This document shows positions 42,346 to 53,122 of a stretch of DNA of 64,000 nt, in pieces; within the stretch, counting starts at the first letter, position 1; each line of letters opens with the position of its first letter. The position numbers and the translations under genes were made by a program. The stretch comes from Orychophragmus violaceus (lineage: Eukaryota; Streptophyta; Magnoliopsida; Brassicales; Brassicaceae), in assembly GCA_030180135.1 (NCBI GenBank), contig CM058230.1, positions 98,944,439 through 99,008,438 of the forward strand, in the 5' to 3' direction. A model generated the notes under the pieces. It was not told where the DNA came from and searched no databases. It was given only the letters and a program-made list of their open reading frames with translations.

Positions 42346-45300
42346 TTACATTTCAATGTTTCTAATGCCTACAGCTTCAGTCAGGAACTCGAGCTTAGGC
42401 CTTGGGAGTGGCTTTGTCAACGGATCAGCGACATTATCATCTGTCGGAACTCGGCTGATCTTGACTTCCTTTCTATTAACGATGTCACGTATCAAGTGAA
42501 ATCTTCTTTGAACATGCTTGGATTTCTGGTGTGATCTTGGTTCCTTTGCCTGAGCTATAGCACCATTGTTGTCACAAAACAGTGCCAGAGGCTCAGCCGC
42601 ATCTGGTATCACACCTAGTTCCATAATGAACTTTCGTATCCAAACAGCTTCCTTCGCTGCTTCTGAGGCGGCGATATATTCAGCTTCTGTAGTGGGATCA
42701 GCAACGGTGTCCTGCTTGGAGCTTCTCCAACTTACTGCACCGCCATTCAGACAAAAGACATAACCGGACTGTGACCGGAAATCATCTGTGTCTGTCTGGA
42801 AACTTGCGTCCGTGAATCCACTGACTTTAAGCACATCACTTCCACCGTACACCAAGAACTTATCCTTAGTATGTCTTAGATACTTCAAGATATTCTTTAC
42901 GGCAATCCAATGGTTTTCACCTGGATTTGACTGGTATCTACTCGTCATGCTCAATGCATAAGCAACATCAGGACGAGTACAGATCATGGCATACATGACA
43001 GATCCTATTGCAGATGCATAAGGAATATTCTTCATGCGCTCAAGCTCAGCAGCCGACGTAGGGCTCTGCTTCTTGCTTAGTGTTGTGCCATGCACCATTG
43101 GCGTGAAGCCCTTCTTGGAATCTTTCATGCTGAATCTTTGTAGGACTTTGTCAATGTATGAGTCTTGACACAAGCCTATCAGCCTCTTAGGTCTATCCCG
43201 ATAGATCCTAATTCCAAGAACGTATGCGGCTTCACCCATGTCTTTCATGGAAAAACAACTTCCAAGCCAGTCCTTTACAGACTTCAGCATTGGAACGTTG
43301 TTTCCGAGAAGCAGTATGTCATCGACATACAGAATAAGAAATACAATCTTGCTCCCACTAGATTTCTTATACACGCATTGTTCTTCTTCGTTTCTGATGA
43401 AGTCAAATTGCTTGATCGCTTCATCAAAACGAAGATTCCAGCTCCTCGATGCTTGCTTCAATCCATAAATGGATTTATGAAGCTTGCATACTTTCCCAAC
43501 ATTCTTTGGATCTATGTAACCGTCAGGTTGCGTCATATACACATCCTCTTCCAGAATACCATTCAGGAAGGCGGTTTTCACGTCCATCTGCCAAATTTCA
43601 TAATCATGAAAAGCTGCAGTTGCTAGTAGAATCCGAATAGATTTCATCATAGCCACCGGTGAATAGGTTTCATCGTAGTCCACACCGTGAACTTGTCTGA
43701 AACCTTTTGCCACCAACCTGGCTTTATAAATCTGGACATTTCCATCCACGTCAATCTTCTTCTTGAAGATCCATTTGCACTCGATGGCTTTTACACCAGC
43801 GGGTAAGTCAACCAACGAAAACACTTGGTTGACCGACATGGAGTCCATTTCGGAATCAGTGGCCTTGCGCCACTTAGAGGAATCTGGGCCCATCATGGCT
43901 TGATTGAAGTTCGATGGTTCATCACCATCAATGATCAGAAGATCATGACAGTTAGTCACGAGGAATCCTTGATATCTCTCGGGTTCGTGACGGATCCTCC
44001 CGGATCTTCGAACTTCAGGTACTACAGGTTCAGGCTCTACAATTTCTTGTAGGTCCTCCTGCTGCTCTTCCTCATTAGGTTGAGCAGTATCCTGTTCATC
44101 TTGAATTTCTTCAAGCAGTACCTTACTCCCACTGTCTTTCTTAGAGAGAAACTCTCTCTCAAGAAAATTACAATCCCGGGCAACAAAGATCTTGTTCTCG
44201 GAACGTAGATAGAAGTAATAAGCCTTGGTTTCCCGTGGATAACCAATGAAGTAGCATTTGTCAGATTTTGGTGTAAGCTTGTCTGAGATTAATCTCTTGA
44301 CATAGGCTTCACAACCCCAAATTCTGAGATAAGACAGCACTGGAGCTTCTCCAGTCCATAATTCATATGGTGTCTTTACTACTGCTTTTGATGGCGCTCT
44401 GTTTAGAGTGAACACTGCTGTTAGCAGAGCATATCCCCAAAGGGATATTGGAAGGTCTGTGTGACTCATCATAGATCGAACCATATCCAATAAGGTCCGA
44501 TTTCTCCTCTCAGATACACCATTCCATTGAGGTGTTCCAGGAGGAGTGAGTTGGGATACGATCCCACACTCTCTCAGATGATCACTGAATTCCTGGCTTA
44601 AGTATTCTCCTCCTCGGTCGGACCGAAGAGCCTTAATGCTTTTGCCAAGTTGGTTCTGTACTTCATTTTGGAATTCTCTGAACTTTTCAAAAGATTCAGA
44701 CTTATGTTTCATCAAATAAACATATCCATACCTACTGAAATCATCAGTGAAGGTAATGAAGTACTGATAGTTTCCTCTTGCATTTGTGGACATTGGGCCA
44801 CACACATCAGTGTGTATCAGGCCCAATAAGTCACTGGCCCTCTCGTTAGGTTTATTAAAGGGGGCCCGTGTCATTTTGCCCATCATGCAGGATTCGCATT
44901 TCTCACATGACTCAAAGTCAAATGAGCCAAGAAGTCCATTCGAATGGAGCCTCTTGATGCGTTTCTCGCTGATGTGCCCTAAACGACAATGCCATAGAAA
45001 CGTTCGGTTTTCCTCGTTAGGTTTAAACCGTTTTGTATTAATGTTATAAATTGGCGCGGATTGATCGAGTATGTAAAGCCCATTCGTAAGAGGGGCAGAA
45101 CCATAGAACAAATTGTTGCGATTGAAGGAACATAATTTATTCTTAACTGAAAAATCATAACCTTCCAAATCCAACAAAGAAATTGAAATAATATTTCTGC
45201 TTATAGCAGGTACAAAATAACAATTATTCAGTTCTAAAATCAATCCCGAAGGTAAAGACAACAAGTATGTGCCTACAGCTAGTGCTGAAACTTTCGCTCC

Positions 45301-45537
45301 ATTCCCAACTCGTAGCTCCACTTGTCCTTGCTTCAGCCTTCTACTGTTGCTGAGTGCCTGCATATTAGTACAAATATGAGCCCCACAACCAGTATCCATG
45401 ACCCATGAGGTATTATCAGAAGTAGTTGTATTAACTTCTATAACAAAAATACCTGATGAAGAAGTCTCGAAAGTCTTCTTCTTCAATTCCTTTAGACCTT
45501 CCTGGAATTTCTTACAATCTCTTCTCCAATGCCCCAG
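42346..45537 (-). CDS. Copia pol: protease, integrase, reverse transcriptase, RNase H
   Basis: An open frame of about 1,063 codons follows in phase from the gag stop. Domains in order: end of the gag zinc knuckle (LGHWRRDC); aspartic protease with WVMDTGCGAHIC; GAG-pre-integrase (LWHCRLGHIS, then CEKCESC); integrase core (HTDVCGPM, FTDDFSRY, LRSDRGGEY, GVSERRNRT); reverse transcriptase (ARLVAKGF, DVKTAFLNG, YVDDILL); RNase H (SQSGYVFCLNGGAVSW, ADPTTEAEY, LFCDNNGAI). It ends VGIRNIEM. Nothing in it is broken. Without readthrough of the preceding TAA it would not be made as gag-pol fusion. Confidence 0.93.
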   Translation of the reverse strand: MGHWRRDCKKFQEGLKELKKKTFETSSSGIFVIEVNTTTSDNTSWVMDTGCGAHICTNMQALSNSRRLKQGQVELRVGNGAKVSALAVGTYLLSLPSGLILELNNCYFVPAISRNIISISLLDLEGYDFSVKNKLCSFNRNNLFYGSAPLTNGLYILDQSAPIYNINTKRFKPNEENRTFLWHCRLGHISEKRIKRLHSNGLLGSFDFESCEKCESCMMGKMTRAPFNKPNERASDLLGLIHTDVCGPMSTNARGNYQYFITFTDDFSRYGYVYLMKHKSESFEKFREFQNEVQNQLGKSIKALRSDRGGEYLSQEFSDHLRECGIVSQLTPPGTPQWNGVSERRNRTLLDMVRSMMSHTDLPISLWGYALLTAVFTLNRAPSKAVVKTPYELWTGEAPVLSYLRIWGCEAYVKRLISDKLTPKSDKCYFIGYPRETKAYYFYLRSENKIFVARDCNFLEREFLSKKDSGSKVLLEEIQDEQDTAQPNEEEQQEDLQEIVEPEPVVPEVRRSGRIRHEPERYQGFLVTNCHDLLIIDGDEPSNFNQAMMGPDSSKWRKATDSEMDSMSVNQVFSLVDLPAGVKAIECKWIFKKKIDVDGNVQIYKARLVAKGFRQVHGVDYDETYSPVAMMKSIRILLATAAFHDYEIWQMDVKTAFLNGILEEDVYMTQPDGYIDPKNVGKVCKLHKSIYGLKQASRSWNLRFDEAIKQFDFIRNEEEQCVYKKSSGSKIVFLILYVDDILLLGNNVPMLKSVKDWLGSCFSMKDMGEAAYVLGIRIYRDRPKRLIGLCQDSYIDKVLQRFSMKDSKKGFTPMVHGTTLSKKQSPTSAAELERMKNIPYASAIGSVMYAMICTRPDVAYALSMTSRYQSNPGENHWIAVKNILKYLRHTKDKFLVYGGSDVLKVSGFTDASFQTDTDDFRSQSGYVFCLNGGAVSWRSSKQDTVADPTTEAEYIAASEAAKEAVWIRKFIMELGVIPDAAEPLALFCDNNGAIAQAKEPRSHQKSKHVQRRFHLIRDIVNRKEVKISRVPTDDNVADPLTKPLPRPKLEFLTEAVGIRNIEM

Positions 45538-46323
45538 TTATTTGCAGAACCTGCACATGTCAGTAGGCCCAGCCTTGGACTTGGGCTTGGGCTTTGGCGT
45601 GTCCTTGTCCGCGACTTGGACAGCCTTGGCCCTTCCCTTATCCTTAGCAGAAGACTTCTTAAACCCCTTGCCCTTTTGTACCATAAGCACATTGGGGTCC
45701 TTGGCGGTTTTCTTCAAGTTGGGCTCTGCAGTTTTGAGCATTCCGTGAAGCTCAGGTAGTGTCTTACTCAAGCCATGCATGTTAAAGTTCAGGATGAACT
45801 GATCATAGCTTGCAGGTAAAGACTGCAGAATGATGTCGCAGGCAAGTTCCTGGCTGATTGGGCAGTCGAGTTTCTGAAGATGATCGAGATAACCCATCAT
45901 CTTCAAGACATGAGGACTCACTGCCGCATTCGCAGCCAACTTACAATCCAAGAGGTTCTTAACTGTCTGGAACCTCTCGGTCCTAGCCTGCTCCTGAAAA
46001 AGCGATTTCAGGCTTGCCATTATCTCGATGGGAGACAATACACTTTCGAACTGTTTTTGCAGCTCAGGAGTCATTGTCACCAACATCAGGCAATAGACAT
46101 CATTTTCATCTGACGAATGCTTTTCCCAAGCATTGTGCAGAGTCCTGGCAGCATTGGCAAGAGGCCTCTCGGGGAGGGGATCTCGAAGGACATAATCCTT
46201 CTTCTCCTGCTTGAGGACCAGCCTCAAGTTCCTTGACCATGTCAGGAAGTTCGTTCCAGTCAGCTTCTCCTTCTCGAGAACAGACCGGATCGAGAATGTG
46301 TTTTGTGTGCTTGTAGTAGTCAT
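45538..46323 (-). CDS. Copia gag, ending at an in-frame stop inside the zinc knuckle
   Basis: ATG at 46323 opens 261 codons: NTFSIRSVL, WSRNLRLVL and KDYVLRDPLPERP at the N-terminus, a helical middle (SLFQEQARTERFQTVK, GMLKTAEPNL) and a Lys-rich tail leading to CRFC. A TAA (45538-45540) follows, and the same frame goes on as LGHWRRDC and into pol. The CCHC knuckle is therefore split by one stop. In the decayed relative the matching position is a sense codon (Glu). The protein would form virus-like particles. Whether the stop is a mutation or a readthrough site is open. Confidence 0.92.
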   Translation of the reverse strand: MTTTSTQNTFSIRSVLEKEKLTGTNFLTWSRNLRLVLKQEKKDYVLRDPLPERPLANAARTLHNAWEKHSSDENDVYCLMLVTMTPELQKQFESVLSPIEIMASLKSLFQEQARTERFQTVKNLLDCKLAANAAVSPHVLKMMGYLDHLQKLDCPISQELACDIILQSLPASYDQFILNFNMHGLSKTLPELHGMLKTAEPNLKKTAKDPNVLMVQKGKGFKKSSAKDKGRAKAVQVADKDTPKPKPKSKAGPTDMCRFCK

Positions 46324-47998
46324 ATCTGAAATATATAAATAAAAAGGTTATTAGTTATTATGTTCAGAATGACTAATCTCATATTAAAATTTAATATGAT
46401 TAATCACGCATTATATTCAATAACCTAAGTTACCCTCAATAGAATATAATGATTCCAAGATCCACATATAACTAAGATTAAAGTGGGCCACTGGCCGTCA
46501 CCCAACCTTAGCTTATATCGGTAAGCCCTATATCGGCTAATTATATCCGTGATATAACTCTTGGTTGTGAATCTGGGCCCGAGGCCCAATCCACTCTGAT
46601 GTCTCAAGGCCCGGGACTCCCGATGGCCTAGTCAAGAAAACCGGACTATACAGTCATGTAATCATTAATGTCTGGGACTCCCAATGACATTTATGAATCA
46701 CAAACCGTCTTACCCACGCAAAAAGCAGACACCCTCACACTGTAAGGCCATGAATGCAATTGAATGGGCTTCGACAGCTGACATAGCCTGGACAAGACAT
46801 CCAACGCTTGATATTATTTGAGGTTCGTAGGTTTATTTAAAAATCATTCCCAAAATAGAAGATTACTATTTCGGGAAACTTTCCATTTTTGGAAACCTAC
46901 TATTTTTGGAAACTTTCTAAAATTGGAAACTTTCTAAAAACGGAAACTTTCTAACTTTAGAAATTTCTTAAAATCCAAAACCCGCAAATTCAGAAATTTC
47001 TATTTTAAGAAACTTTCTAATTTCAAAATTTCGGAAACTTTAATTTAAAATCGACTTTATAATTTTATAAAATAAATTTTAAATTGATCTGAAGAAAGAC
47101 TCAAATAATTGGCCCAATTGTTTTAACTTCTTGGCCCGAGGCCCAAGAATTGGTCCATGTCCAAGACATGACCCAATTGTCCAATTATTTGACATAACCG
47201 GTCTGGTTCATTAAAACTGGTCTAACCAAGTTTCAATTACTACGATGACCACAATTGTCAACCGGTTATTTACTAAACCGGAATTTCTCAATTTATTTGG
47301 TCCAACCAAATCAAATTAGAAATTCCTGGTTTAGGCACTAAATCCAATAATTCTTTCGACATTGGATTTCTTATCCTGGTTTAACCAGATTTAATAAAAT
47401 TATTAAAATCTGTTTATTAAACCAGAACGATTATTTTAATTAAGTTTTTGAACCGAACCACCTGACCGAAATCGAACCGGCCCATCACACCCAAAACCTA
47501 ACCGGTCGAGACTTGTCCAAGCCGCAAGCCGCATGCTCGATCCGAGATCGAGACGCTCGGGATGATTGCCGGACGGGATGCTCGCGTGTGATCGGGACGG
47601 GACGATCGGGACGGTCGGACGAGATGCGATCGGGACGAGCGATCGGCCCATCTCTCGCGACCGGGATGTGATCCGTCCGACGATCGGGACTGGCCGCGAT
47701 CGGGATACGATCCGTCTGACGATCGGGACGAGCCGCGATCATGACGCGATCGATCCGATGATCCGACCCAGCCGATCATACCTCTCGGCCGTGATAACCA
47801 ACCGGCCAAGCCGGTCGATCTCTCCTTGGCCGATCGCAAAACAACCGAGTCATATAGCTCGGTTTTGCGATTCATACGTTTGTTCAGGATTCAATTCAGT
47901 TTCTTAAGTGTTTTTCTTATCAGTAATGGATTCAAAACACTTCTAAACAGAATAAACAACCTAAACATGAATCTAAAACAAGAAATCCTAAGAACCTG
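46324..47998 (-). other. Leader of the young copia element, with two repeat zones
   Basis: Non-coding. 46860-47050 is a run of short GGAAACTTTCTAA units. 47560-47790 is a GC-rich cluster of GATCGGGACG-like words with many CGATCG palindromes, which produces open frames on both strands that are not genes. Confidence 0.75.
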
Positions 47999-48010
47999 GC
48001 TCTGATACCA
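47999..48010 (-). other. Primer binding site of the young copia element
   Basis: TGGTATCAGAGC on the minus strand, one base from the LTR; initiator methionine tRNA type. Confidence 0.9.
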
Positions 48011-48011
48011 C

Positions 48012-48646
48012 TGTAGGATCTATTTAGTTGATCCTGATGTAATTCACAGATTCATATCAACCTAAACATACAGATCTAGGTTCTCTTGAATAGAAACATT
48101 ACATGATCTCACCTTTTACCTGTTTGTTGCAGCGGAAGGAATTGAACAGGTCAGAGATCAGAGAGATACACCGAGGGATGAATCCTCCAAAGGTTCACAC
48201 ACGCGATCACAGAAACGGCTGCTAGACCACTGATGAAACCGGCGCAGAGGGAGAGGAAAAACGCGGCTGGGGTTAGGGTTAGGGGAAAGAGACTTGGCCT
48301 TTTGTTTATTAAAAGCCTTCTCTTTCCCTTTTGGGCTTATGGGCCCAAAACACCAATCTGATTAAATCCCATTTAATCAGACCCATTAATCTTTCTCTCT
48401 TAGTACGACAAATGCCTGGCACTTTTGTCGTACTTCTGCTAAGCCGTTCCAACACATTTTCCTGTTAGCTTAGGCGTGTGACCCATATGGGATCATATAA
48501 TAAAGGCAATAAGTCCAAGACTTATAGATCATGAGCGGACTCTAGCAAGTCATCATGATCCCCAGTATTATATGACTTATGTCTGATCTTTGACATACTC
48601 TTACTTTCTAGAGACAGTACCGAGATTACTGGACACAATTCCAACA
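48012..48646 (-). repeat. 5' LTR of the young copia element
   Basis: 635 bp, nearly identical to 40857-41491. It holds a CCCTAACCCTAACCCC telobox-like stretch on the minus strand. The pol II promoter of the element should lie here. Confidence 0.95.
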
Positions 48647-48699
48647 CCTCTATATGAAACCAAAGGTTTCAAGTATTGGGTAGGAAAAAAAAATCTTGC

Positions 48700-48790
48700 A
48701 TAAAGGAAAATAGACAACGGAGCTTTCGAGTTTCGAACTCAAGACCTATGCGGGTGGAGAGACATCAATTGTACCACTAGGCTAAAGAAA
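48700..48790 (-). mobile_element. SINE-like remnant split by the copia insertion
   Basis: On the minus strand TAGCCTAGTGGTA (box A-like) and GAGTTCGAAACTC (box B-like) are spaced as in tRNA-derived SINEs. The downstream body runs to the copia target site at 48651. Sequence left of the element (about 40782-40856, GAGGGCCGCAAG) may be its 3' half. Assignment is tentative. Confidence 0.4.
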
Positions 48791-49038
48791 CTATCTGATA
48801 CTTGAGGGCCAAAATTTTTTTTAACATCTTTGAGGGCCGCAACCTCTGCTTCTATGGCTTCTATCCAACAACGGTTCTGGCATAGCTGCATATCTATGTT
48901 TCGAGCCAGAAAGAGAGTTGCTCTATATTTGAAACTGAAGAATTCAGTGACCAAAAGTTTTGTGATTTTCTCCAACATTTAGTCACTATACGTTGACTAT
49001 AGTTGATTCAGTTCATTCACATTGCTTCATTCTGTATG
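48791..49038. other. Short spacer, no gene recognised
   Basis: It holds a second GAGGGCCGCAAC motif like that left of the copia element and a weak minus-strand frame (CWIEAIEAEVAAL) that I cannot assign. Confidence 0.35.
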
Positions 49039-49056
49039 TAAGGTTGGTGATATTAT

Positions 49057-50224
49057 TATTATTTTTTTGAACTAAATTTTTCAATTACAACCAGGTAAAG
49101 TGTTACAGCTAACAGCAGCATGAGAAAGGATACAAAAATGATATTGGTCAACTTTTATTAGTTCAAAAATAAAATAAAAATAGATATTGGCACAGACAAG
49201 CTAGGAAAACCCATACAATTTCAAGAAGATAGTTAAGCCATAGCCTACACGCACACACGGACGACGGCAGAAAGTAGGAGCAAGAGCATGAGAAGCCCAA
49301 ACCCAGAAACCAGAAAAGACAGCCGAACCCACAAACTGCGACGAGCTGAAGCGAACATACAATCTAACCACACCTTTCGACAGCGGATGAAGGCCAAGGA
49401 GGACACAAAACCAAAGCAATCAGAAGCATCAAACCTGAACAAGTCCAAGCCGCAAGCCCGAGATCCTAAAAACAACACTCCAACAGTGCAAGGAGAAGCA
49501 GAGAGCTCAACCATGAATCATCCAAAGACATAACCAGAACAATATGACATAGAAAAAAAAAGAAGGCACACCATCCAGCTGAACATAGAACAAGTGGAGA
49601 GGATAGAGTCGCCGGCAAATCAAAACCGAAGGAGAACTTACCTTTTACCAAATACGTCGCCGGAGAAAGGGAAGCCTGAGAAGGAGAAGATACCGCCGCA
49701 GCGAAACAATGATGGACTCGGAACAGAAGACTCAACAACGGCAGAATCCGTCCTCGAGATTCAAACCAAGGAGAGCAAAAATCCGAGCCCAAACAAGATC
49801 AGAACAGCGCTGCTACTGAGCACCACTACAATGCGGCGAAGAGGTGCAACTCGACAAGGAACCGCCAAAGCAAGAGGAGAAAGAGCATTGACCAGAAAAA
49901 TCTCGCCATCCTCGAACGAGATAAAGAACCAAACAGAGAGACAGACCTCACGAACCACCGGAGACCCCAACCCAGGTAGCGCCGCGCGCCAATGAGAACA
50001 ATCGGCGACAAACCCATCTACACCAACAGATAAAGATCCAGATCCACGAGCCCTGTAGACGAAAACCAGCCGATGAGGAGTATAGAAAGGAAGGGGAGAG
50101 AGAGAAAGGGATCCTCTCACGACGGCGGAAAGAAACACTGTTTGCCGTAGAGGGAGATCTGAGCAGAAAACGAGATGGCGGCAAAAGGGTTTTAGAGAGA
50201 AAAAAAATCGCCTCTCAAAGGCTT
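49057..50224 (-). mobile_element. GC-rich non-coding retroposon (Sadhu-like or LINE leader fragment)
   Basis: A 1.17-kb block of higher GC is bounded on the left by a (ATT)n/T run, which would be the A-rich tail on the minus strand. It is flanked by similar sequences TAAGGTTGGTGATATTAT (49039-49056) and TAAGGTTAGTATTAT (50225-50239), an imperfect target duplication. Overlapping frames occur in several phases and both strands, so none is credible. Sadhu retroposons of Arabidopsis have this layout (GC-rich, no ORF, poly(A)). Confidence 0.4.
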
Positions 50225-50239
50225 TAAGGTTAGTATTAT

Positions 50240-51323
50240 CTTAAGAACATTAGTGATTTCTTATTGGTTCGGTATAACAAACGATAATATAAAATCTAGG
50301 GGATATGAGTTTACACAAATAAATGCTAAAAGAGATTGAGCAGAGAAAGTTTTAGGAAGACATACTGAAAAGCCATAAAACGAAAGAAGAGTATCACCTA
50401 TTTAGAACCTAAAATATTTGAACAGTTTGGTTTTTGATCAATTTAGCTAAAATTTAGATACTCAATTATACACAATATCCTTTACAAAACACACTGATTT
50501 CATGGTTAAAATGACATGATTCTATGGTACACAGCTTAGTACGTAAGCATCAACTATTTTTTTTGGACGAAGCATCACCTATTTAAAATATGAAATCTCA
50601 AAATGTTATGAGTGTTCAAAATTAAACTACCAAATATATTCAAAACTACTGATTTTAATAAATAAACAAAGGCAATTACAAATCCATGATTATTGAGCCA
50701 TAATAGTTGAATTGAAAACAATAAAGACTGCGAAGAGTTTTTCCCGGTACACGGAATTATGAGCTAAAATGTACAGAAATTGTTATTGCATGCACAAAAA
50801 AACAATAAAAGCCTTTTTTAGAATTTAATCTCATTTATAAAACTCAATATGTTACATTCAAAGTAATAGCAGAATGAAAAATTAGAGTTCAACAATAGTT
50901 GTACAATGAATAAATTTAGGTTCTACTAGACTATTTTAATGCTCTAAATGAGGCAATCTACTTTTCCAATGTTGGAGTTCTCGGTAAATTTAACATTATG
51001 AATTATGTAAAATTTTCAAAATTAGAAAAAATAATAACAAATTAAGATTGATTAATTTGTTAAAAGTTATATAAAAATCCCGCGCATGGCGGCATCAAAA
51101 AGCCAATCATAGGCAGGCATAGTGGTTGTAGCTGTCTCCGCAGACAACCCATTATACAATATCTCATATTTTACTGCTTAGGTTTTTTGAATGTTTCGGC
51201 TGAGTTAGAGGTATGTTGAGAGATTTTGGCATTACGAAGATCTGCGATACTAAGGTCAAGAATGGAAAGGAATAATAAAAACAAAACAATGTTGTATGCA
51301 ATACAGGAAACAAAAAGGCAAAC
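50240..51323. other. AT-rich spacer, no gene seen
   Basis: No frames of note. TCCCGCGCATGGCGGCATC at 51078-51096 hints at another degraded Helitron-type hairpin. Confidence 0.4.
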
Positions 51324-51628
51324 ATAGGGGGTGATTGGTAATGGCTTTAGAATCTCTTTAAAGCCTAATTTCTCTCCAAAGCACACAATCTAATCCAATC
51401 ATGCTTTGTGAATATTTTTCTGTCCAAAGCTCTTTATTATTCTTTATTTTTTGTTTTGGCTGTACAAAGCTAAATATGTAGAGCAAAAAAAATTGAGCTG
51501 TGAAAAATGAAAATACATTCACAGCCAAAAACCTACATCAGTTAAATTTAAAGCCAAAGCAAAAAAATCTACAACATAATTTATACAGCAAAAAAATAAA
51601 AGTCACAGCTCTTCTAATCAACCCCATA
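51324..51628. mobile_element. Harbinger-like MITE
   Basis: Termini GGGGGTGATTGGT (51327) and, reversed, GGGGTTGATTAGA (ending 51625) match at 10 of 13 positions. They are flanked by the trinucleotide ATA on both sides. The 299-bp length, the G-rich TIR and a 3-bp duplication fit PIF/Harbinger MITEs, though the usual target is TWA. No coding. Confidence 0.6.
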
Positions 51629-51916
51629 ATGTCCAAACAGAAAAGCTAAAGGAAATAATTGTTTAGTGGTTGTAGCGTCCACCAACATTGGTTTAAAAGG
51701 CAGAGCCAAATGTATATTAGTTTCTTCGGAAAAATAGACAAAAAGATATAGTAACTCCAATATCTTATGATAGGGTTTTTAAAATTGACAATCAATGTTT
51801 GAAGCAAACATATGTAAGAAATACAAAAACATACAAACAATGAAGGAAATTAAGGAATGGAAATAAAATTAATAAACAATGAAGAACAACATAATTACAA
51901 CAAATTTAATAAAAGT

Positions 51917-51942
51917 CCGCGCGTAGCGCGGAAAAACCCTAG
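51917..51942 (+). mobile_element. Helitron 3' terminus
   Basis: A hairpin CCGCGC-GTA-GCGCGG (51917-51931) is followed by AAAAACCCTAG and a host T. The corresponding 5' end was not located. The Harbinger-like MITE probably lies inside it. Confidence 0.6.
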
Positions 51943-51980
51943 TTATCTAATTAAGTCCGTCCAAAACCGTGAACGTAGAG

Positions 51981-53064
51981 GATGATGTGAAGATCGGTTT
52001 ATGTGATATGATCTATTTATGTGATACGATCCAAATCTTTTTAGCTGGAATATTAGCAAATTGTTTTTTTTTTAATATAATATATTAATATTAATCAAAC
52101 CGATTCTTAACCGGGAATCAACCGAAATTACAATCAACCCGAGCCATAGTAAAAAACCAAACCCGAAACACCTAATTAACCTAAATAACTTATGGGGAAC
52201 CTACTAAACCGAAGGATAATAACGAAATTGCCATTAACATTCTTGAAGGACAAAACAGAGTGCCGCCTCGCCGCCGCCGGATTCGAGTCGGAGAGACTCG
52301 CCTGACCGGACGAAGACCTTCCTACGAATCGTGAAGATCCGACCCCAGCCCGCTTTCTGATATCGCCGACCCAGCTCCTCTCTCCTTCTCCCGGCAGACG
52401 CTCTTTCTTCCGAGACCTTACGGATTCGCTCGGTGGAGCCGCTCCCAGCAAAGCTCCTCTGTCGATGTCGCCTCCGCCTCCCTGACCCGGCTCAGCTGAT
52501 CTATCCCCTATGATTGTCTGATTCACACCTCTCCTCCTGTCCAAAAGCTTTCTCCGGAAGAGCAAGCATGCAACGAGGCACGGACCCGCTTGATTCCACC
52601 GCAGTCACTTCCGTGTGTCCACCACCTCCGCGACAGCTCCATGACGGACATCGCCGCCCTCCAACTCCCCGCCGACAGAGACAAGAACCCAACCACTCAT
52701 CAACTCCTTATCCTGCACTTAGACCAGCCTCCACACGTCCTCCAGCAGAATCGGGCTTCGTGACTAACGGAAAACCGAAGATTCAAAGAATCCGGCACCA
52801 CCACACCGCGCAAAGGAGATCTACACCACGCGATATCAGAAAAGAGGCGATGAGACATTTGTGGCTTGAATCGACCTCCACGGCTGGCCTATGAAGCGCT
52901 TTATCTAGACTGGAGCTTTTTACGGCAACGATGAAGATCGCCGGCACCGGAGAAGCCTCGAAACGCAGAAGAAAACGAAGAAAAGAGTTAGATAAAAACG
53001 AGAGAGAATTTGTCGGTTGCGTGAGATCTACGCGCAACGTAAAGGGATGATGTGAAGATCGGTT
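51981..53064. mobile_element. Segment between 19-bp direct repeats, possible retroposon
   Basis: GATGATGTGAAGATCGGTT occurs exactly at 51981-51999 and 53046-53064. The ~1,046 bp between includes a GC-rich CpG-dense part (52250-53035) with overlapping frames on both strands and no recognisable protein. The repeat length fits a retroposon target duplication, but no poly(A) is visible at either edge. Confidence 0.4.
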
Positions 53065-53092
53065 GTTGCCTCAATTAATGAGTTTTTAAATT

Positions 53093-53122
53093 CACTACAA
53101 GAAATTAGGGCAATGATAGCAC
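53093..53122 (+). repeat. Left TIR of the CACTA element
   Basis: 30 bp, identical to the reverse complement of 62270-62299. Confidence 0.97.

Larger units (their letters stand above)
40852..48651 (-). mobile_element. Young full-length Ty1/copia retrotransposon, 5-bp target duplication
   Basis: CCTCT flanks both ends (40852-40856 and 48647-48651). LTRs of 635 bp lie at 40857-41491 and 48012-48646 and differ at only two positions that I can find. On the minus strand the order is 5' LTR, primer site, 1.7-kb leader, gag, pol, ~850-bp 3' non-coding region, polypurine tract and 3' LTR. A related decayed copy occupies 1-6833. Confidence 0.96.

Noticed and set aside
42566..45759. Plus-strand frames across the copia gag-pol
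   Set aside because: Antisense shadows of the polyprotein.
47436..47907. Long overlapping Arg/Asp/Ser-rich frames on both strands
   Set aside because: They result from the GATCGGGACG repeat island; the composition is repetitive and every phase is open.
49201..50184. Several frames of 70-130 residues in both strands
   Set aside because: GC-rich retroposon sequence with few stops in any phase; no coding signature stands out.
52176..53037. Frames of up to 129 residues, both strands
   Set aside because: CpG-rich sequence open in many phases; no domain recognised.
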